Source: Suilimivivens sp009774465
GTDB lineage: Bacteria > Bacillota > Clostridia > Lachnospirales > Lachnospiraceae
Reading direction: 5' to 3'
DNA length: 64,000 nt
Assembly (NCBI GenBank): GCA_947382645.1
Contig: CANDAE010000009.1
Span: 62,001-126,000 of the forward strand
Each line of letters starts with the position of its first letter. Position 1 is the stretch's first letter. Under the pieces are notes generated by a model. The model did no database searches. It was given only the letters and a program-made list of their open reading frames with translations, and was not told the DNA's origin. The position numbers and the translations under genes are program-made. Positions 26,506 through 36,700 of this stretch are shown here, piece by piece.

Positions 26506-27697
26506 AAGTCTCCCGAATTGCCTTAATAAATTCCAGACTGTTTAAGATCACCGGATTTTCACATGTGGAAATCAACGACAGACTCTTAGTCATTTTTCCG
26601 TCTTCTACGGTCTTAATACAAGCCTTTTCAAGCTTATCTGCAAAATCCATTAATTCTTTGATTCCATCCAACTCGCCGCGCTTACGCAGGGCGCCTGTCC
26701 AGGCAAAAATAGTCGCAATGGAATTGGTGGAGGTTTCTTCTCCCTTTAAATGCTTGTAATAATGACGCTGTACTGTTCCATGCGCCGCTTCATACTCATA
26801 AACTCCGCTGGGTGAAACCAGTACGGAAGTCATCATGGATAAATCGCCATAGGCAGTCGCCACCATATCGGACATTACATCCCCATCATAATTTTTACAT
26901 GCCCAGATAAAACCGCCCTCCGAGCGAATTACACGTGCAACCGCATCATCAATTAAAGTGTAAAAATATTCAATTCCAAGGGCTTCAAATTTTTCCTTAT
27001 ATTCTGCATCATAAATTTCCTGAAAAATATCTTTAAAGGTATGATCGTATTTCTTGGATATGGTGTCTTTGGTAGCAAACCATAAATCCTGTTTTGTATC
27101 AATCGCATAATTAAAGCAGGCTCTTGCAAAGCTGGAAATAGATTCTCTGGTATTATGGATTCCCTGAATAATCCCGGCACCGTCAAAGTTATGTATCAAT
27201 TCTCTTGTTTCAGTTCCATCCTCTGCAGTAAATACCAGTTCTGCTTTTCCTTTGCCCGGAATCTTAATCTCTGCGTTCTTGTAAACATCTCCGTAGGCGT
27301 GACGGGCAATGGTAATCGGCTTCGTCCAGTTCTTTACATAAGGCACAATTCCCTTTATCAAAATAGGCGCGCGAAATACAGTTCCATCCAGGATAGCCCT
27401 GATCGTTCCATTGGGGCTCTTCCACATTTCTTTTAAATTGTACTCTGCCATTCTGGCCGCATTGGGAGTGATGGTTGCACATTTTACCGCTACACCATAC
27501 TTTTTCGTCGCCTGCGCACTGTCAATGGTTACCTGATCATTGGTTTCGTTCCGGCATTCAAGCCCCAAATCATAATATTCTGTTTTCAGATCAATGTAAG
27601 GCAGTAACAGCTCATCCTTGATCATCTGCCAGAGAATTCTGGTCATCTCATCCCCATCCATCTCTACCAGGGGCGTAGTCATTTTAATTTTTTCCAT
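26492..27697 (-). CDS. icd: Isocitrate dehydrogenase (NADP-type)
   Basis: 401 residues of the eukaryotic-like (type II) NADP isocitrate dehydrogenase. Seen: PLVEMDGDEMTRILW at the start, the substrate segment KSPNGTIRAILDGTVFR, GFIWACKNYDGDVMSD for metal, and EAAHGTVQRHY near the coenzyme site. It converts isocitrate to 2-oxoglutarate and CO2, giving NADPH and the precursor for glutamate. The ribosome site is weak (GGA or a distant AAGG). The gene is transcribed after the GntR regulator and Re-citrate synthase (61-nt gap), an oxidative half-cycle set; aconitase is not in the window. Confidence 0.95.
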   Translation of the reverse strand: MEKIKMTTPLVEMDGDEMTRILWQMIKDELLLPYIDLKTEYYDLGLECRNETNDQVTIDSAQATKKYGVAVKCATITPNAARMAEYNLKEMWKSPNGTIRAILDGTVFRAPILIKGIVPYVKNWTKPITIARHAYGDVYKNAEIKIPGKGKAELVFTAEDGTETRELIHNFDGAGIIQGIHNTRESISSFARACFNYAIDTKQDLWFATKDTISKKYDHTFKDIFQEIYDAEYKEKFEALGIEYFYTLIDDAVARVIRSEGGFIWACKNYDGDVMSDMVATAYGDLSMMTSVLVSPSGVYEYEAAHGTVQRHYYKHLKGEETSTNSIATIFAWTGALRKRGELDGIKELMDFADKLEKACIKTVEDGKMTKSLSLISTCENPVILNSLEFIKAIRETFDNL

Positions 27698-27758
27698 GTT
27701 TTATCCATGCCTTTCCTTTAATTATTTTTTACATCATAATGCATTTCTGCACGTTATC

Positions 27759-28433
27759 CTAATCATATAAACCGCTCTTAACTATATTATCATATGCGTT
27801 GGTCATATGCAAAGTGGCAAGACGTTCCGCTTCATCCGGATTTCCCGCCTTAATTGCCTCCATAATTCTGCAGTGCTCCTCATTAGACGCCATGCCTCTT
27901 TCCATTGTGGAAAGCGTCTTTTTGCGAATCCTTATCACGTACTGATGAAAATCCTGCAGCAGGTTCTGCAGCATTTTGGAATCGCAGGCTTCATAAAGAA
28001 TATGGTGAAACCTGTTATCAAGCTCTGCCATCTGCTCCATATGGCCTTTTGAAGCATGAAAGCTTGCAAGATATATATTTTCCTCTATTTCTTCCAACTG
28101 TTCCTTCGTGATATGCTCTGTTGCCAGACGGGCGCACATTCCCTCCAGGGAAGAACGTATCATATATATATCCTTTACATCCTTTGAGGTGATTCCTGTT
28201 ACATATGCGCCTTTATTAGGCACGATTTGAATTAATCCCTCCAGCTCAAGCTGACGGAAGGCTTCTCTTACCGGCGTCCGGCTCACTCCCAATTCTTCTC
28301 CAATGGCAGCTTCCTTTAATTCCTCATGCTCCTTATATTTTCCGTTCAGAATATCCTCTCTCAGCCTGTGAAAAACTCTGCCCCGCAGGGAATACTTGTC
28401 CGTCACTTCCTGCTTTACATCATACTTATTCAT
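27759..28433 (-). CDS. GntR family regulator, FCD (FadR) subfamily
   Basis: 224 residues. The N-terminal winged helix is seen in ELGVSRTPVREAFRQLELEG, and the C-terminal FCD helical domain has the metal/ligand residues in ELDNRFHHILY, NEEHCRIM and ATLHMTNAY (Asp and three His). FCD proteins bind small organic acids and repress neighbouring catabolic genes. It lies between Re-citrate synthase (26 nt upstream) and icd, so it is probably autoregulated and responds to a tricarboxylate or related acid. The palindrome ATTGTATACAAT at 29915-29926 fits the TNGTNTACNA operator pattern of this subfamily. Confidence 0.92.
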   Translation of the reverse strand: MNKYDVKQEVTDKYSLRGRVFHRLREDILNGKYKEHEELKEAAIGEELGVSRTPVREAFRQLELEGLIQIVPNKGAYVTGITSKDVKDIYMIRSSLEGMCARLATEHITKEQLEEIEENIYLASFHASKGHMEQMAELDNRFHHILYEACDSKMLQNLLQDFHQYVIRIRKKTLSTMERGMASNEEHCRIMEAIKAGNPDEAERLATLHMTNAYDNIVKSGLYD

Positions 28434-28458
28434 ATTTATTTACTTACCTTCCTCCATC

Positions 28459-29868
28459 TTACCCAATTGTGACATTAAGCTTTTTACAGGCTAATGCTAT
28501 CTGCTCAATCAATTCTTCGTCTGTCATTACTGTTACGCGTCCTTCCTCGTACTGCTTATCCACCCATTTTTTAATTTCTGCTACCAGAGGACTTGACTTG
28601 TCAAGCTGTTTATCACTGCCTAATTTAAAATAGGTATTTATCCAATGAGCAATGCCTGCTAACCCGGATGTATTGGAAACAGCGCATAAAACCGGCCTGT
28701 TTAAGAACTTTTCCGTATCAAATATATTGTAAATTTCTTCATTTTTCAATAATCCATCTGCGTGAATTCCCGCTCTTGTCACATTAAAATTTTTCCCTGC
28801 AAAAGGCGTTCTGTCAGGAATATGATACCCGATCTCTTTTTCATAATATTCTGCCAGCTCCGTGATCACTGTAGTATCCATCCCATTTAAATCACCTTTC
28901 AGCTGGGCATACTCAAACACCATTGCCTCCAGAGGCGTGTTTCCTGTTCTTTCCCCTATGCCAAACAAAGAAGTATTGACGCCGGAACACCCGTAAAGCC
29001 ATGCGGTGGTAGAATTAACTACCGCCTTGTAGAAATCATTATGTCCATGCCATTCAATCAGCTCATGAGGCACGCCTGCATGGGTATGCAGCGCATAAAT
29101 AATTCCCTGAACACTTCTTGGTATTACTGCACCGGGATAATTCACCCCATATCCCATTGTATCGCAGGCGCGAACTTTAATGGGAATCTGATATTCCTCC
29201 ATCAGCTTCATTAATTCAAGGCAAAAAGGCACCACATATCCATAAATATCTGCTCTTGTAATATCTTCCAAATGACACCTGACGCTGATTCCCTCATCCA
29301 GACACTGCTTCACAACACTTAGATAATGTTCCATCGCCTGTCTTCTGGTCATTTTCAATTTCAGGAAAATATGATAGTCAGAACAGCTGACTAAAATTCC
29401 GGTTTCCTTCATGCCGATTTCCTTAACCAGCTTAAAATCTTCCTTACTGGCACGAATCCAGCTTGTCACTTCCGGAAACTGATATCCCCTTTCCATACAC
29501 TTATAAACAGCATCTCTGTCCTTTTTACTGTAAAGGAAAAATTCGCTGGCACGAATCATGCCATTGGGGCCGCCCAGCCTGTGAAGGTAATCATAGATCT
29601 TCACTATCTGCTCCGTGGTATAAGGGGCTCTGGACTGCTGTCCGTCACGAAACGTCGTATCAGTAATCCAGATATTTTTCGGCATATTATGTGGCACAAT
29701 TCTGTCATTAAAAGGAATCTTGGGTACCTCGGAATAGGGGAACATGTTCCGGAATACATTTGGCTTTTCCACATCATCCAGAATATACATATGCTCTTCT
29801 ATTTCAAGTAAGTTGTTCTTCGTATTCAGTGACACCGGTCTATCTAAAAACAAATCATTGTCAGCCAT
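28459..29868 (-). CDS. Re-citrate synthase (HMGL/isopropylmalate-synthase-like)
   Basis: Member of the HMG-lyase-like condensing family: DTTFRDGQQSRAPYT holds the catalytic Arg and metal Asp, and EWHGHNDFYKAV the two metal His. The 469-residue length and pairing with icd match the clostridial Re-face-specific citrate synthase, which makes citrate from acetyl-CoA and oxaloacetate and is often mislabelled isopropylmalate or homocitrate synthase. Homocitrate synthase cannot be excluded from the sequence alone. The open frame extends to 29925, but AGGAGG lies 8 nt before ATG 29868, and the promoter and operator overlap the extra segment. First gene of the Re-citrate synthase-gntR-icd unit. Confidence 0.85.
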   Translation of the reverse strand: MADNDLFLDRPVSLNTKNNLLEIEEHMYILDDVEKPNVFRNMFPYSEVPKIPFNDRIVPHNMPKNIWITDTTFRDGQQSRAPYTTEQIVKIYDYLHRLGGPNGMIRASEFFLYSKKDRDAVYKCMERGYQFPEVTSWIRASKEDFKLVKEIGMKETGILVSCSDYHIFLKLKMTRRQAMEHYLSVVKQCLDEGISVRCHLEDITRADIYGYVVPFCLELMKLMEEYQIPIKVRACDTMGYGVNYPGAVIPRSVQGIIYALHTHAGVPHELIEWHGHNDFYKAVVNSTTAWLYGCSGVNTSLFGIGERTGNTPLEAMVFEYAQLKGDLNGMDTTVITELAEYYEKEIGYHIPDRTPFAGKNFNVTRAGIHADGLLKNEEIYNIFDTEKFLNRPVLCAVSNTSGLAGIAHWINTYFKLGSDKQLDKSSPLVAEIKKWVDKQYEEGRVTVMTDEELIEQIALACKKLNVTIG

Positions 29869-29914
29869 CACAGTTTCCTCCTGAATGTAATATTTATTAT
29901 TTATGACATGTATA

Positions 29915-29926
29915 ATTGTATACAAT
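29915..29926. promoter_or_regulatory. GntR/FCD operator overlapping the -10
   Basis: ATTGTATACAAT is a perfect 12-bp palindrome fitting the TNGTNTACNA pattern of FCD-type GntR repressors. Its left half is the -10 element, so binding would block RNA polymerase. Confidence 0.7.
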
Positions 29927-29943
29927 AGAACAACTTATGTCAA
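29915..29943 (-). promoter_or_regulatory. Promoter of the Re-citrate synthase operon
   Basis: TTGACA (29943-29938), a 17-nt spacer and TACAAT (29920-29915) on the minus strand, about 47 nt before the start codon. Confidence 0.75.
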
Positions 29944-29964
29944 TCTTTTATTCTCGTGAGGGTT

Positions 29965-30876
29965 TTACTGCAATAATCTGTCAATCTGAATCATTCCCCA
30001 TCCCTGTTTGTTCCAGGGCTCATTTAAATCTTTTGCTGTATAAAGCAACTTCTGCTTCGCCTGCTCATTAGAATAAAAAGGATATTTTTGCAGAAGAAGA
30101 GCCAGACCACCTGAAACAACAGGCGTGGCCATAGATGTTCCGCTTTTTGCAATGTATCCGTCTCTGTAAAACCGTCCTGCTTTTCTTACTCTTGCATTAC
30201 AGGAAACAATGTCTGTTCCCGGTGCCACAATATCCGGTTTTTTTAATGCATAGGGGCTTGGCCCCCGTCCGGAATAATTTTCACATAACTGCTTTCGGCT
30301 GCCAAAATAACCGCCCTCATGGCATCCTACGGTAATTACTTCCCTGCGTGCACCTAAAGGAGAGATTGTCATTGCATCCGGCCCCATATTTCCAGCCGCA
30401 CACACTACAATCAGCCCGCTTTTCCACGCTTCATCCACCAGCGTAAGAAGTTGATTCATACGTTCCTTTTCCGCATTTTCCCCCATGCCGATGGAAATAT
30501 TTAAAATACGAATGTTATACTCTCTTTGATGGTCCAGCACCCAGATGATTCCCTGGGCCATATTTTCTATCACACCATCCCCGTTTTCATCCAGTACCTT
30601 TCCAACTACCAGCCTGCTTTCCGGTGCAATTCCTCTGTATTTTCCGGCTGAAATACAGCCGCTGCCACACAGACAGCCTGCCACATGCGTTCCATGTCCG
30701 CTGTCATCATATAACTTCTTTTTTCCATGTACAAAATCTTTAAATGCTATAATTCTATTATCAAAATCAGGATGAAATGCCACTCCTGTATCCAACATTG
30801 CCACTGTAATTCCCCTGCCATTATAGAAAGAGGCTACTTCGTCGCTGCATCCTACTTGTTGTCTTACCCGAAGCAT
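29965..30876 (-). CDS. S8 family serine protease (subtilase), cytoplasmic-type
   Basis: 303 residues with the full catalytic triad: Asp in VAMLDTGVAFHPDF, His in DDSGHGTHVAGCL, Ser in AKSGTSMATPVVSGG, plus the oxyanion Asn in CAAGNMGPDA. There is no signal peptide and only about 22 residues before the catalytic domain, so neither secretion nor a propeptide is evident; intracellular subtilisins have a similar build. The ATG at 30876 follows directly on the terminator of the upstream LRR gene; the frame closes at a TAA 7 codons upstream, and the only ribosome-site-like sequence (GGGAG) is the terminator's right arm. Its target is unknown. Confidence 0.88.
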   Translation of the reverse strand: MLRVRQQVGCSDEVASFYNGRGITVAMLDTGVAFHPDFDNRIIAFKDFVHGKKKLYDDSGHGTHVAGCLCGSGCISAGKYRGIAPESRLVVGKVLDENGDGVIENMAQGIIWVLDHQREYNIRILNISIGMGENAEKERMNQLLTLVDEAWKSGLIVVCAAGNMGPDAMTISPLGARREVITVGCHEGGYFGSRKQLCENYSGRGPSPYALKKPDIVAPGTDIVSCNARVRKAGRFYRDGYIAKSGTSMATPVVSGGLALLLQKYPFYSNEQAKQKLLYTAKDLNEPWNKQGWGMIQIDRLLQ

Positions 30877-30917
30877 AAAAAAACTCCCGGCTTTTTAATT
30901 TATGATATGCCGGGAGT
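30877..30917 (-). terminator. Terminator of the LRR surface-protein operon, overlapping the subtilase ribosome site
   Basis: ACTCCCGGC (5' arm) pairs with GCCGGGAGT across a 17-nt loop and is followed by seven U ending at the subtilase ATG. GGGAG in the 3' arm is the only Shine-Dalgarno candidate for the subtilase. Confidence 0.85.
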
Positions 30918-30939
30918 CTTTAACAGTTCTACCTAAAAG

Positions 30940-33738
30940 CTATTTAATTTTTCTTCCACGCTTTCCCTGATAAAAGAAAAGCGCTACAGCACCGGCAAAA
31001 AGCCCTAATGCAAGAAACCACTTAGGATGAATAAAATCTCCGGTATCCGGCGTGTCATCTTTATTTCCAGATAAGCTGGTGATTACAGCCTGACCATTTG
31101 TCACCACAGCCTGGCCATTAACGGCTGAATAGCTGTAAATGCCAAGAGGTGAAAAATGGCTGGTGGTAAACTGAATATATGTCTCATCTTCCAATTCCAG
31201 AATGCGGTGTTCCAAAGCTTCCAACTGCCCATCCTGATCTAAAGTTACAACATGCAGATTATCCGCCGCTGTATCTGCAGGCAATTTAAACTGAACAGTA
31301 ATGTACTGCCTGCCTAATTTAGTGATTGGAACAGTTCCTGAATCATCATAAAGAGACATATCATATGCCTTAAGTCCTGCCGGAGTCCTTCCTCCATATA
31401 ATTCTCCATAGGCTGCTGAAATTCTCTCTGCCGCGCTCTCAGAATCTGTGATTTTAAGCACATAAGCATCACTATTTCCTGCAATTGCTGCCATAGCATT
31501 ATCCGTGTCCTTTATACTGCTGCTGTTTAAATCAATCACTACTCCGCTTCCGGTCTCTTTCAAAACGCCACTCCGATAATCTGCTGTCTGAGTGCCGGAC
31601 TGAGTTATAATAATTCCATTATATCCATAAGTTCCTTCTTCTAACACAGTTCCTTCAAAGTCACTGACATCATCAGGAATAATTGCATTCCTGATATTGT
31701 TAAATGCATAAGTACGATAAGTTTGATTTGCAAGACGCATTGCACTGCTTTCCATAGAAAGCCGGGGAAGCGTACTTCCCTCAAATACCACCGTATCCGT
31801 TCCATTCACCAGCGCATAAGCTCCCAAACCAACCTCCTGCATGGAAGCCGGAATTACTACCTGAGACAAGGGACAGTTCATAAAAGCACGATCTTTTACT
31901 TTTGCTAAATTTCTTCCGCCATTTACTGTCTTTAAATTCCGGCAGTTCATAAATGCCTCTTCACAGATCACTTCCACAGTATCCGGAATATTAACCGCTA
32001 TAATTCCCATATGCTCCTTAAATACACCAGGACCGATCTGTTTCACGCCATCCGGAATATTAATTACGCTGTCATTGCCTGCATATGCAATCAATATTCC
32101 ATCCCCGGCAATCAAATAAGGGTATGTGGCTGTCTTCATTTCAGTAACCCAGGGTGTCTGATCAAAAGCATATAAATCAATTTCTGTTACGGAATCAGGC
32201 AGAATCACTTCACTTAATTTATCACAATGATAAAAAGCTCCATATCCTATTTTCGTAACGCCTTCTGGAATTGTAACGGAAGTAAGCCCCGATCTTGCAA
32301 AAGCAAATTCGCCAATTTCAGTAATTCCCTCCTCTATGGTATATTCAGAGAGCACACTGTTTTGGTAAAACGCCTGGGAGGCAATCTTTGTACCGCCTAC
32401 AACCGTATATTTGGGAAAATCCTTTCCTTTCTGCGCATTATCTGCCAATAGACTTCCGAAATTATCGCCCTCACTCATCTGGCTGATATTACTTTGTTCT
32501 GTTTCGGCTGCCTCATTTCCAATATTAGATAAATCTATTCTTCCGGTCTGCTGACCACCGCTTAAAACACTGGACTGTCTGTTATCAATGAAAACTACCG
32601 CTCTACCGGAAACAATACTGGATTCACCCAATAAAGTTTTATTATTGATAATCTCTGTCTCTGTCACAAGCCCCGGAGAAGGAGTTGCTTCCTGTCCTGC
32701 ATTTGTATTTAAACCTGTATCAGGTGTTGGCGTCGTGTCTGCACCGGCATCTGGCTGCACCGTATTTTCGGTATCCGTATCACCAGTTCCCGCTTCATTG
32801 GAAATTTTATCTGCATCTATCACCTCTGCATCCTGTACATCCTCATATTCAACTTCTTCTACCTCGGATTTCTGTAATGCTGCTGCAAATTCCGCACCAT
32901 AAGTACCCGGCGTAGCCGTAAAGTTTACATTCGGACATCCATCAAATGCAGTGCTGTTTATTACTGCCATAGAGTCAGGCAGGCTCACACTGGAAAGATT
33001 CACGCAATCCTCAAACGCTTTCGCTCCAATTCCCCTTACTGTCAGTGGAATATCCACTTCCTTTAAATTAATACAGTTAGAAAAAGCATAGGCGCTGACT
33101 TCATTTAAGCCACTACCCAATGTCACCTTTTCCAGATAAGGATTCCCCCAAAATGCGTATCCTGCAATTTCTGTAACTGTTCCGGGCAGCGTATACGCCC
33201 CCCGCTCGCAGGCCGGCATAAGGGCATAAACTTTGGTCTGCTCACTGTCATATAAAACACCATTTGAATACATTAAAAATGTATTTCCCGCTGAAACAGA
33301 CAAGTCAGCTAACTGGCTGCATCCTGCAAAGACGCCGTTTCCGACTTTCCTCACCTGTGTGCCTAATGTCACATTGGTAAGTTCTTTATTATTGCTGAAA
33401 GCTGCTGTTCCAATTTCTTCTACACTGTCTCCCACTGCAATCGTGCGCAGGCTGTCACAATCTGCAAAGGCCCGATAGCCGATGGATTTTACTTTTCCGC
33501 CTATATTAACTTTAATTATATTATCATTGCCTGCAAAGGCTTCCTCCCCGATTTCTCTGACATCATCAGGAATAGACACGACTTCCGACGTGCCTGAATA
33601 CTTCATTAATTTATTTCCATCCATCTGAAAATCAGATGCAGACGCTACCGCTTCCACATCTGATACAGGTACCTGGGTAACTGCTACTGCTGTAAGCAGC
33701 AGCAGCGAACCCAAAGTTTTTGCAATTTTCTTATTCAT
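30940..33738 (-). CDS. Cell-wall-anchored leucine-rich repeat (BspA-type) surface protein, 932 aa
   Basis: Signal peptide (IAKTLGSLLLLTAVAVTQV), then BspA-type LRR units (e.g. IGEEAFAGNDNIIKVNIGG, IGYRAFADCDSLRTIAVG) to about residue 290, a Thr/Pro/Asp-rich linker, a second LRR block (about 430-660) and a C-terminal domain ending in TTSHFSPLGIY. The last 40 residues are a sorting signal: DTPDTGDFIHPKWF, a hydrophobic stretch and a KRGRK tail. It should be exported and linked to the wall by the class B sortase encoded two genes upstream. BspA-like proteins bind host or microbial surfaces; the ligand is unknown. It follows the 1683-residue paralogue after 8 nt with AGGAG. Confidence 0.9.
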   Translation of the reverse strand: MNKKIAKTLGSLLLLTAVAVTQVPVSDVEAVASASDFQMDGNKLMKYSGTSEVVSIPDDVREIGEEAFAGNDNIIKVNIGGKVKSIGYRAFADCDSLRTIAVGDSVEEIGTAAFSNNKELTNVTLGTQVRKVGNGVFAGCSQLADLSVSAGNTFLMYSNGVLYDSEQTKVYALMPACERGAYTLPGTVTEIAGYAFWGNPYLEKVTLGSGLNEVSAYAFSNCINLKEVDIPLTVRGIGAKAFEDCVNLSSVSLPDSMAVINSTAFDGCPNVNFTATPGTYGAEFAAALQKSEVEEVEYEDVQDAEVIDADKISNEAGTGDTDTENTVQPDAGADTTPTPDTGLNTNAGQEATPSPGLVTETEIINNKTLLGESSIVSGRAVVFIDNRQSSVLSGGQQTGRIDLSNIGNEAAETEQSNISQMSEGDNFGSLLADNAQKGKDFPKYTVVGGTKIASQAFYQNSVLSEYTIEEGITEIGEFAFARSGLTSVTIPEGVTKIGYGAFYHCDKLSEVILPDSVTEIDLYAFDQTPWVTEMKTATYPYLIAGDGILIAYAGNDSVINIPDGVKQIGPGVFKEHMGIIAVNIPDTVEVICEEAFMNCRNLKTVNGGRNLAKVKDRAFMNCPLSQVVIPASMQEVGLGAYALVNGTDTVVFEGSTLPRLSMESSAMRLANQTYRTYAFNNIRNAIIPDDVSDFEGTVLEEGTYGYNGIIITQSGTQTADYRSGVLKETGSGVVIDLNSSSIKDTDNAMAAIAGNSDAYVLKITDSESAAERISAAYGELYGGRTPAGLKAYDMSLYDDSGTVPITKLGRQYITVQFKLPADTAADNLHVVTLDQDGQLEALEHRILELEDETYIQFTTSHFSPLGIYSYSAVNGQAVVTNGQAVITSLSGNKDDTPDTGDFIHPKWFLALGLFAGAVALFFYQGKRGRKIK

Positions 33739-33746
33739 AGGAACTC

Positions 33747-36700
33747 CTATGCTGTTTTTGATTTAACTACTACCTTGTCACGTTTAAAGAACAATACCAA
33801 TGAAATACATGCCATTCCAAGTGCAAGGAACCATTTGGGATGAATCGGATCACCTGTCTTAGGCGTAGTATCAATGGTTGCCTCTGTCAGGTTTGCAGTA
33901 TCCACATAAATTACATATGGTGAAAAATGAGTGGCCGTAAAGTTCACACATGGCACACCGCCTACTGTAGTAAATCTTACATTCAAATCCTCCAAGGCTC
34001 CGTTAGAAACCGCTGCCACCTTATTGTTTCCTGCATACTGCACCAAATCATCCGGCAATGGAAGCGTTAAGTTAACCGTAATACCTGTGGTATCTGCGAT
34101 TCTGGTTCGTCCGGTGGAATCATATAAACTGATATCCATAGGCAGATATTTTATTCTGCTGATATCTCCATACCTTGCCTGCAATGCTGCAATGACAGCA
34201 TCTGTTGCCGACTGATCTTCCGTAACCTTAACAATAAAGTTATCTGTCGCTCCACTTACAGAAGCACCTGCATAATTGGTATTGGAAATACCCGGTTTTG
34301 TCACTTCCACTGTAGTTCCGTTATTACTTGTGGTTCCACTTCCTCCGGAGCTTCCACCAGTTCCGGTTCCAGCTCCACTTCCTCCACCAGTACCTCCTGC
34401 TGTACCGCTTCCAGTCTTATATGTAGCGGTAATTGCTACGTTAGCCGCCGGCATGGTAAAGGTAGCTGATGTGGCATTGGGATTAGAGAATCCAACGCCT
34501 GCTGTTGATGAAGTCCAACGGTCAAACGCCTGCCCTTCACCCATATAGTAAGCATTTACTGCTACAATTTCACCAGCCGCATATCTTCCGCTGCCGCTTC
34601 CGCCTGATACGGATACCGTATACTTGGTAACCTCCGGTGATGATGAGGGCGACGGTGATGTTGAACTGGTTGGTTTAGGTGATCTGGTTGCATTCGGATC
34701 GGATGAGCCTCCGGGATTACCACTAGGATTGCCCCCAGGGTTGCCTCCGGGATTGTTTCCGCCACTGCCTGGTGTCCACTGTGCGTAAACAGATGTATCC
34801 TGTTTTACGCCTGTTTCAGAAGAAGCTGGTGCCCATATCCATCTTACGAATGTATATCCCTCTCTTGCCGGCGGAATCGGTCCTTTGACCACTTCATTAA
34901 TGCTGGCATGTGTCTCCCACCAGGGTTCTTCATCTCCATCATCTAAATAAAATGAAACTGTAAATCTGCTGGCATCTCCTGATGCATCAACAAACTTGGC
35001 TACAATTGTCGTGTTTGCCTGAATATCATAATGCGGCTTATCCCAGCCCACAAACTCATATCCGGGATGGTTGGGAACTTTCGGCAAGGTAGCACTTCCA
35101 CCTGCACTGACTGTTTCTCTTCCAAGTTCATTACCATCAAATCCATCTAAAAAGATTACCGTATACTGAGGAGAGCCATACATAGCCAAAATATTCAAAT
35201 CGCTCCGCACATTAGTAAAAGGTTTATCCCAGCCAATAAACATTAACTTATCATTATTACACTTAAGACCTTCTGTACTTGGTTCTTCTGCATCTTCACC
35301 AGCTCTTATGGTCTGGGTAGAAAGCAGCTCCAGATTGGTGGACGCCGGATAATCCGGTGTATTATAAAAATTAACTGTAAATTCTTCAAATACTTCTTCG
35401 TCACTTACTGTAATATATTCATAGTCCTCTGCATAGGTTGCTGCATTAGAAGGTATTGAACATTGGAAAATAACTTCTCTATCCCCCTTTTTAGTCGGAT
35501 CACCATCTAATGGCTGAAATGCATCCTTCGTCATGGTAATGGGATTACTATTCTTATAATATACGATAAATCGCTTTGTATCATTATCTTTAAATGCATC
35601 CGCCTCAATTCTTGACAGAGAATTTGGCAGAATAATACTATTTAGTTCCATTTCCTTAAAACTGCCTTCAGAAATTGTCCCTATTGATGTTTTGGACAAA
35701 TCCACCTGTGCAACATCCTTACATTCCGCAAAGGCTTCTTTCTTAATGGCAGTTACACCCTGCAATTCATCCGGTCCTACTGTATATAGACCTGAACCGC
35801 CAGTCTTTCCTCTGTTTTCCAGACACTCAACAATTTCTTTTCCGCCATTTACATTTCGATATAAAATACCACTGTTATAAGTAAAGTTTCCAGGCGTAAA
35901 ACAATTAATATTGCTTAATTCTGTACAGCCTTTAAAAGGACGCATACCTGTATCTTCAAGTTTCGAACCAATCGTTGCTTCCGTTAATGCAGTACAGCCT
36001 TCAAAAGCATAATCACCTACCAGTTGGCTTCCAATGACAGCCGCAGATTTTAAGCTTATGCATTCCTTAAATGTATAGGGATCTAATTCCCCTACACCAT
36101 TAATGGTGATTGAGCGAATTGATTCATCGGCACCTATTAAATCTCCAATAGCTTGACCTTTGTCATCAACTCCTCCTTCTCCTACCTCAACTCCATCCTT
36201 ATTTACACCCGAAAACAACCCCGGCCAAATACTATCCACATTTTCAGGAATAGTAATATCTAATGTAGCCGCCAGAAAAGCCTGTTCATTAGGGGTTAAG
36301 TCCTGTTCATCAGGTTTTAATCCTCCGCCGTTGAACCTTATAGCCCTGTCAATCATATTATAATATTCTGTTTTTTCAGTGTTTGAAGCATTTTTTAAAT
36401 AGGGAAGCGCTTCTATCCACCCATTTATATCTTTTTTAACCCTGTCATACCTTGGATAACCTACAAGCTGTGCTTCACCAGTCTGTGTAGCCGGATCAGA
36501 GTAATATTTCACCTCAAGATTTGTTGGCCATCCACTATGACAGGTAATCCAAATATCCTCTGAATTTCCATGACTTATTTTACTTCCATCAGTACCGCTC
36601 ATGGCGAACTTAAATGTTTCAGTATCACTGCCATCTTCTTTTAACATAGCTCCTACAAAATATAAATAAGGCTTATCTGCCCCTGTTGTAGGATACAGTG

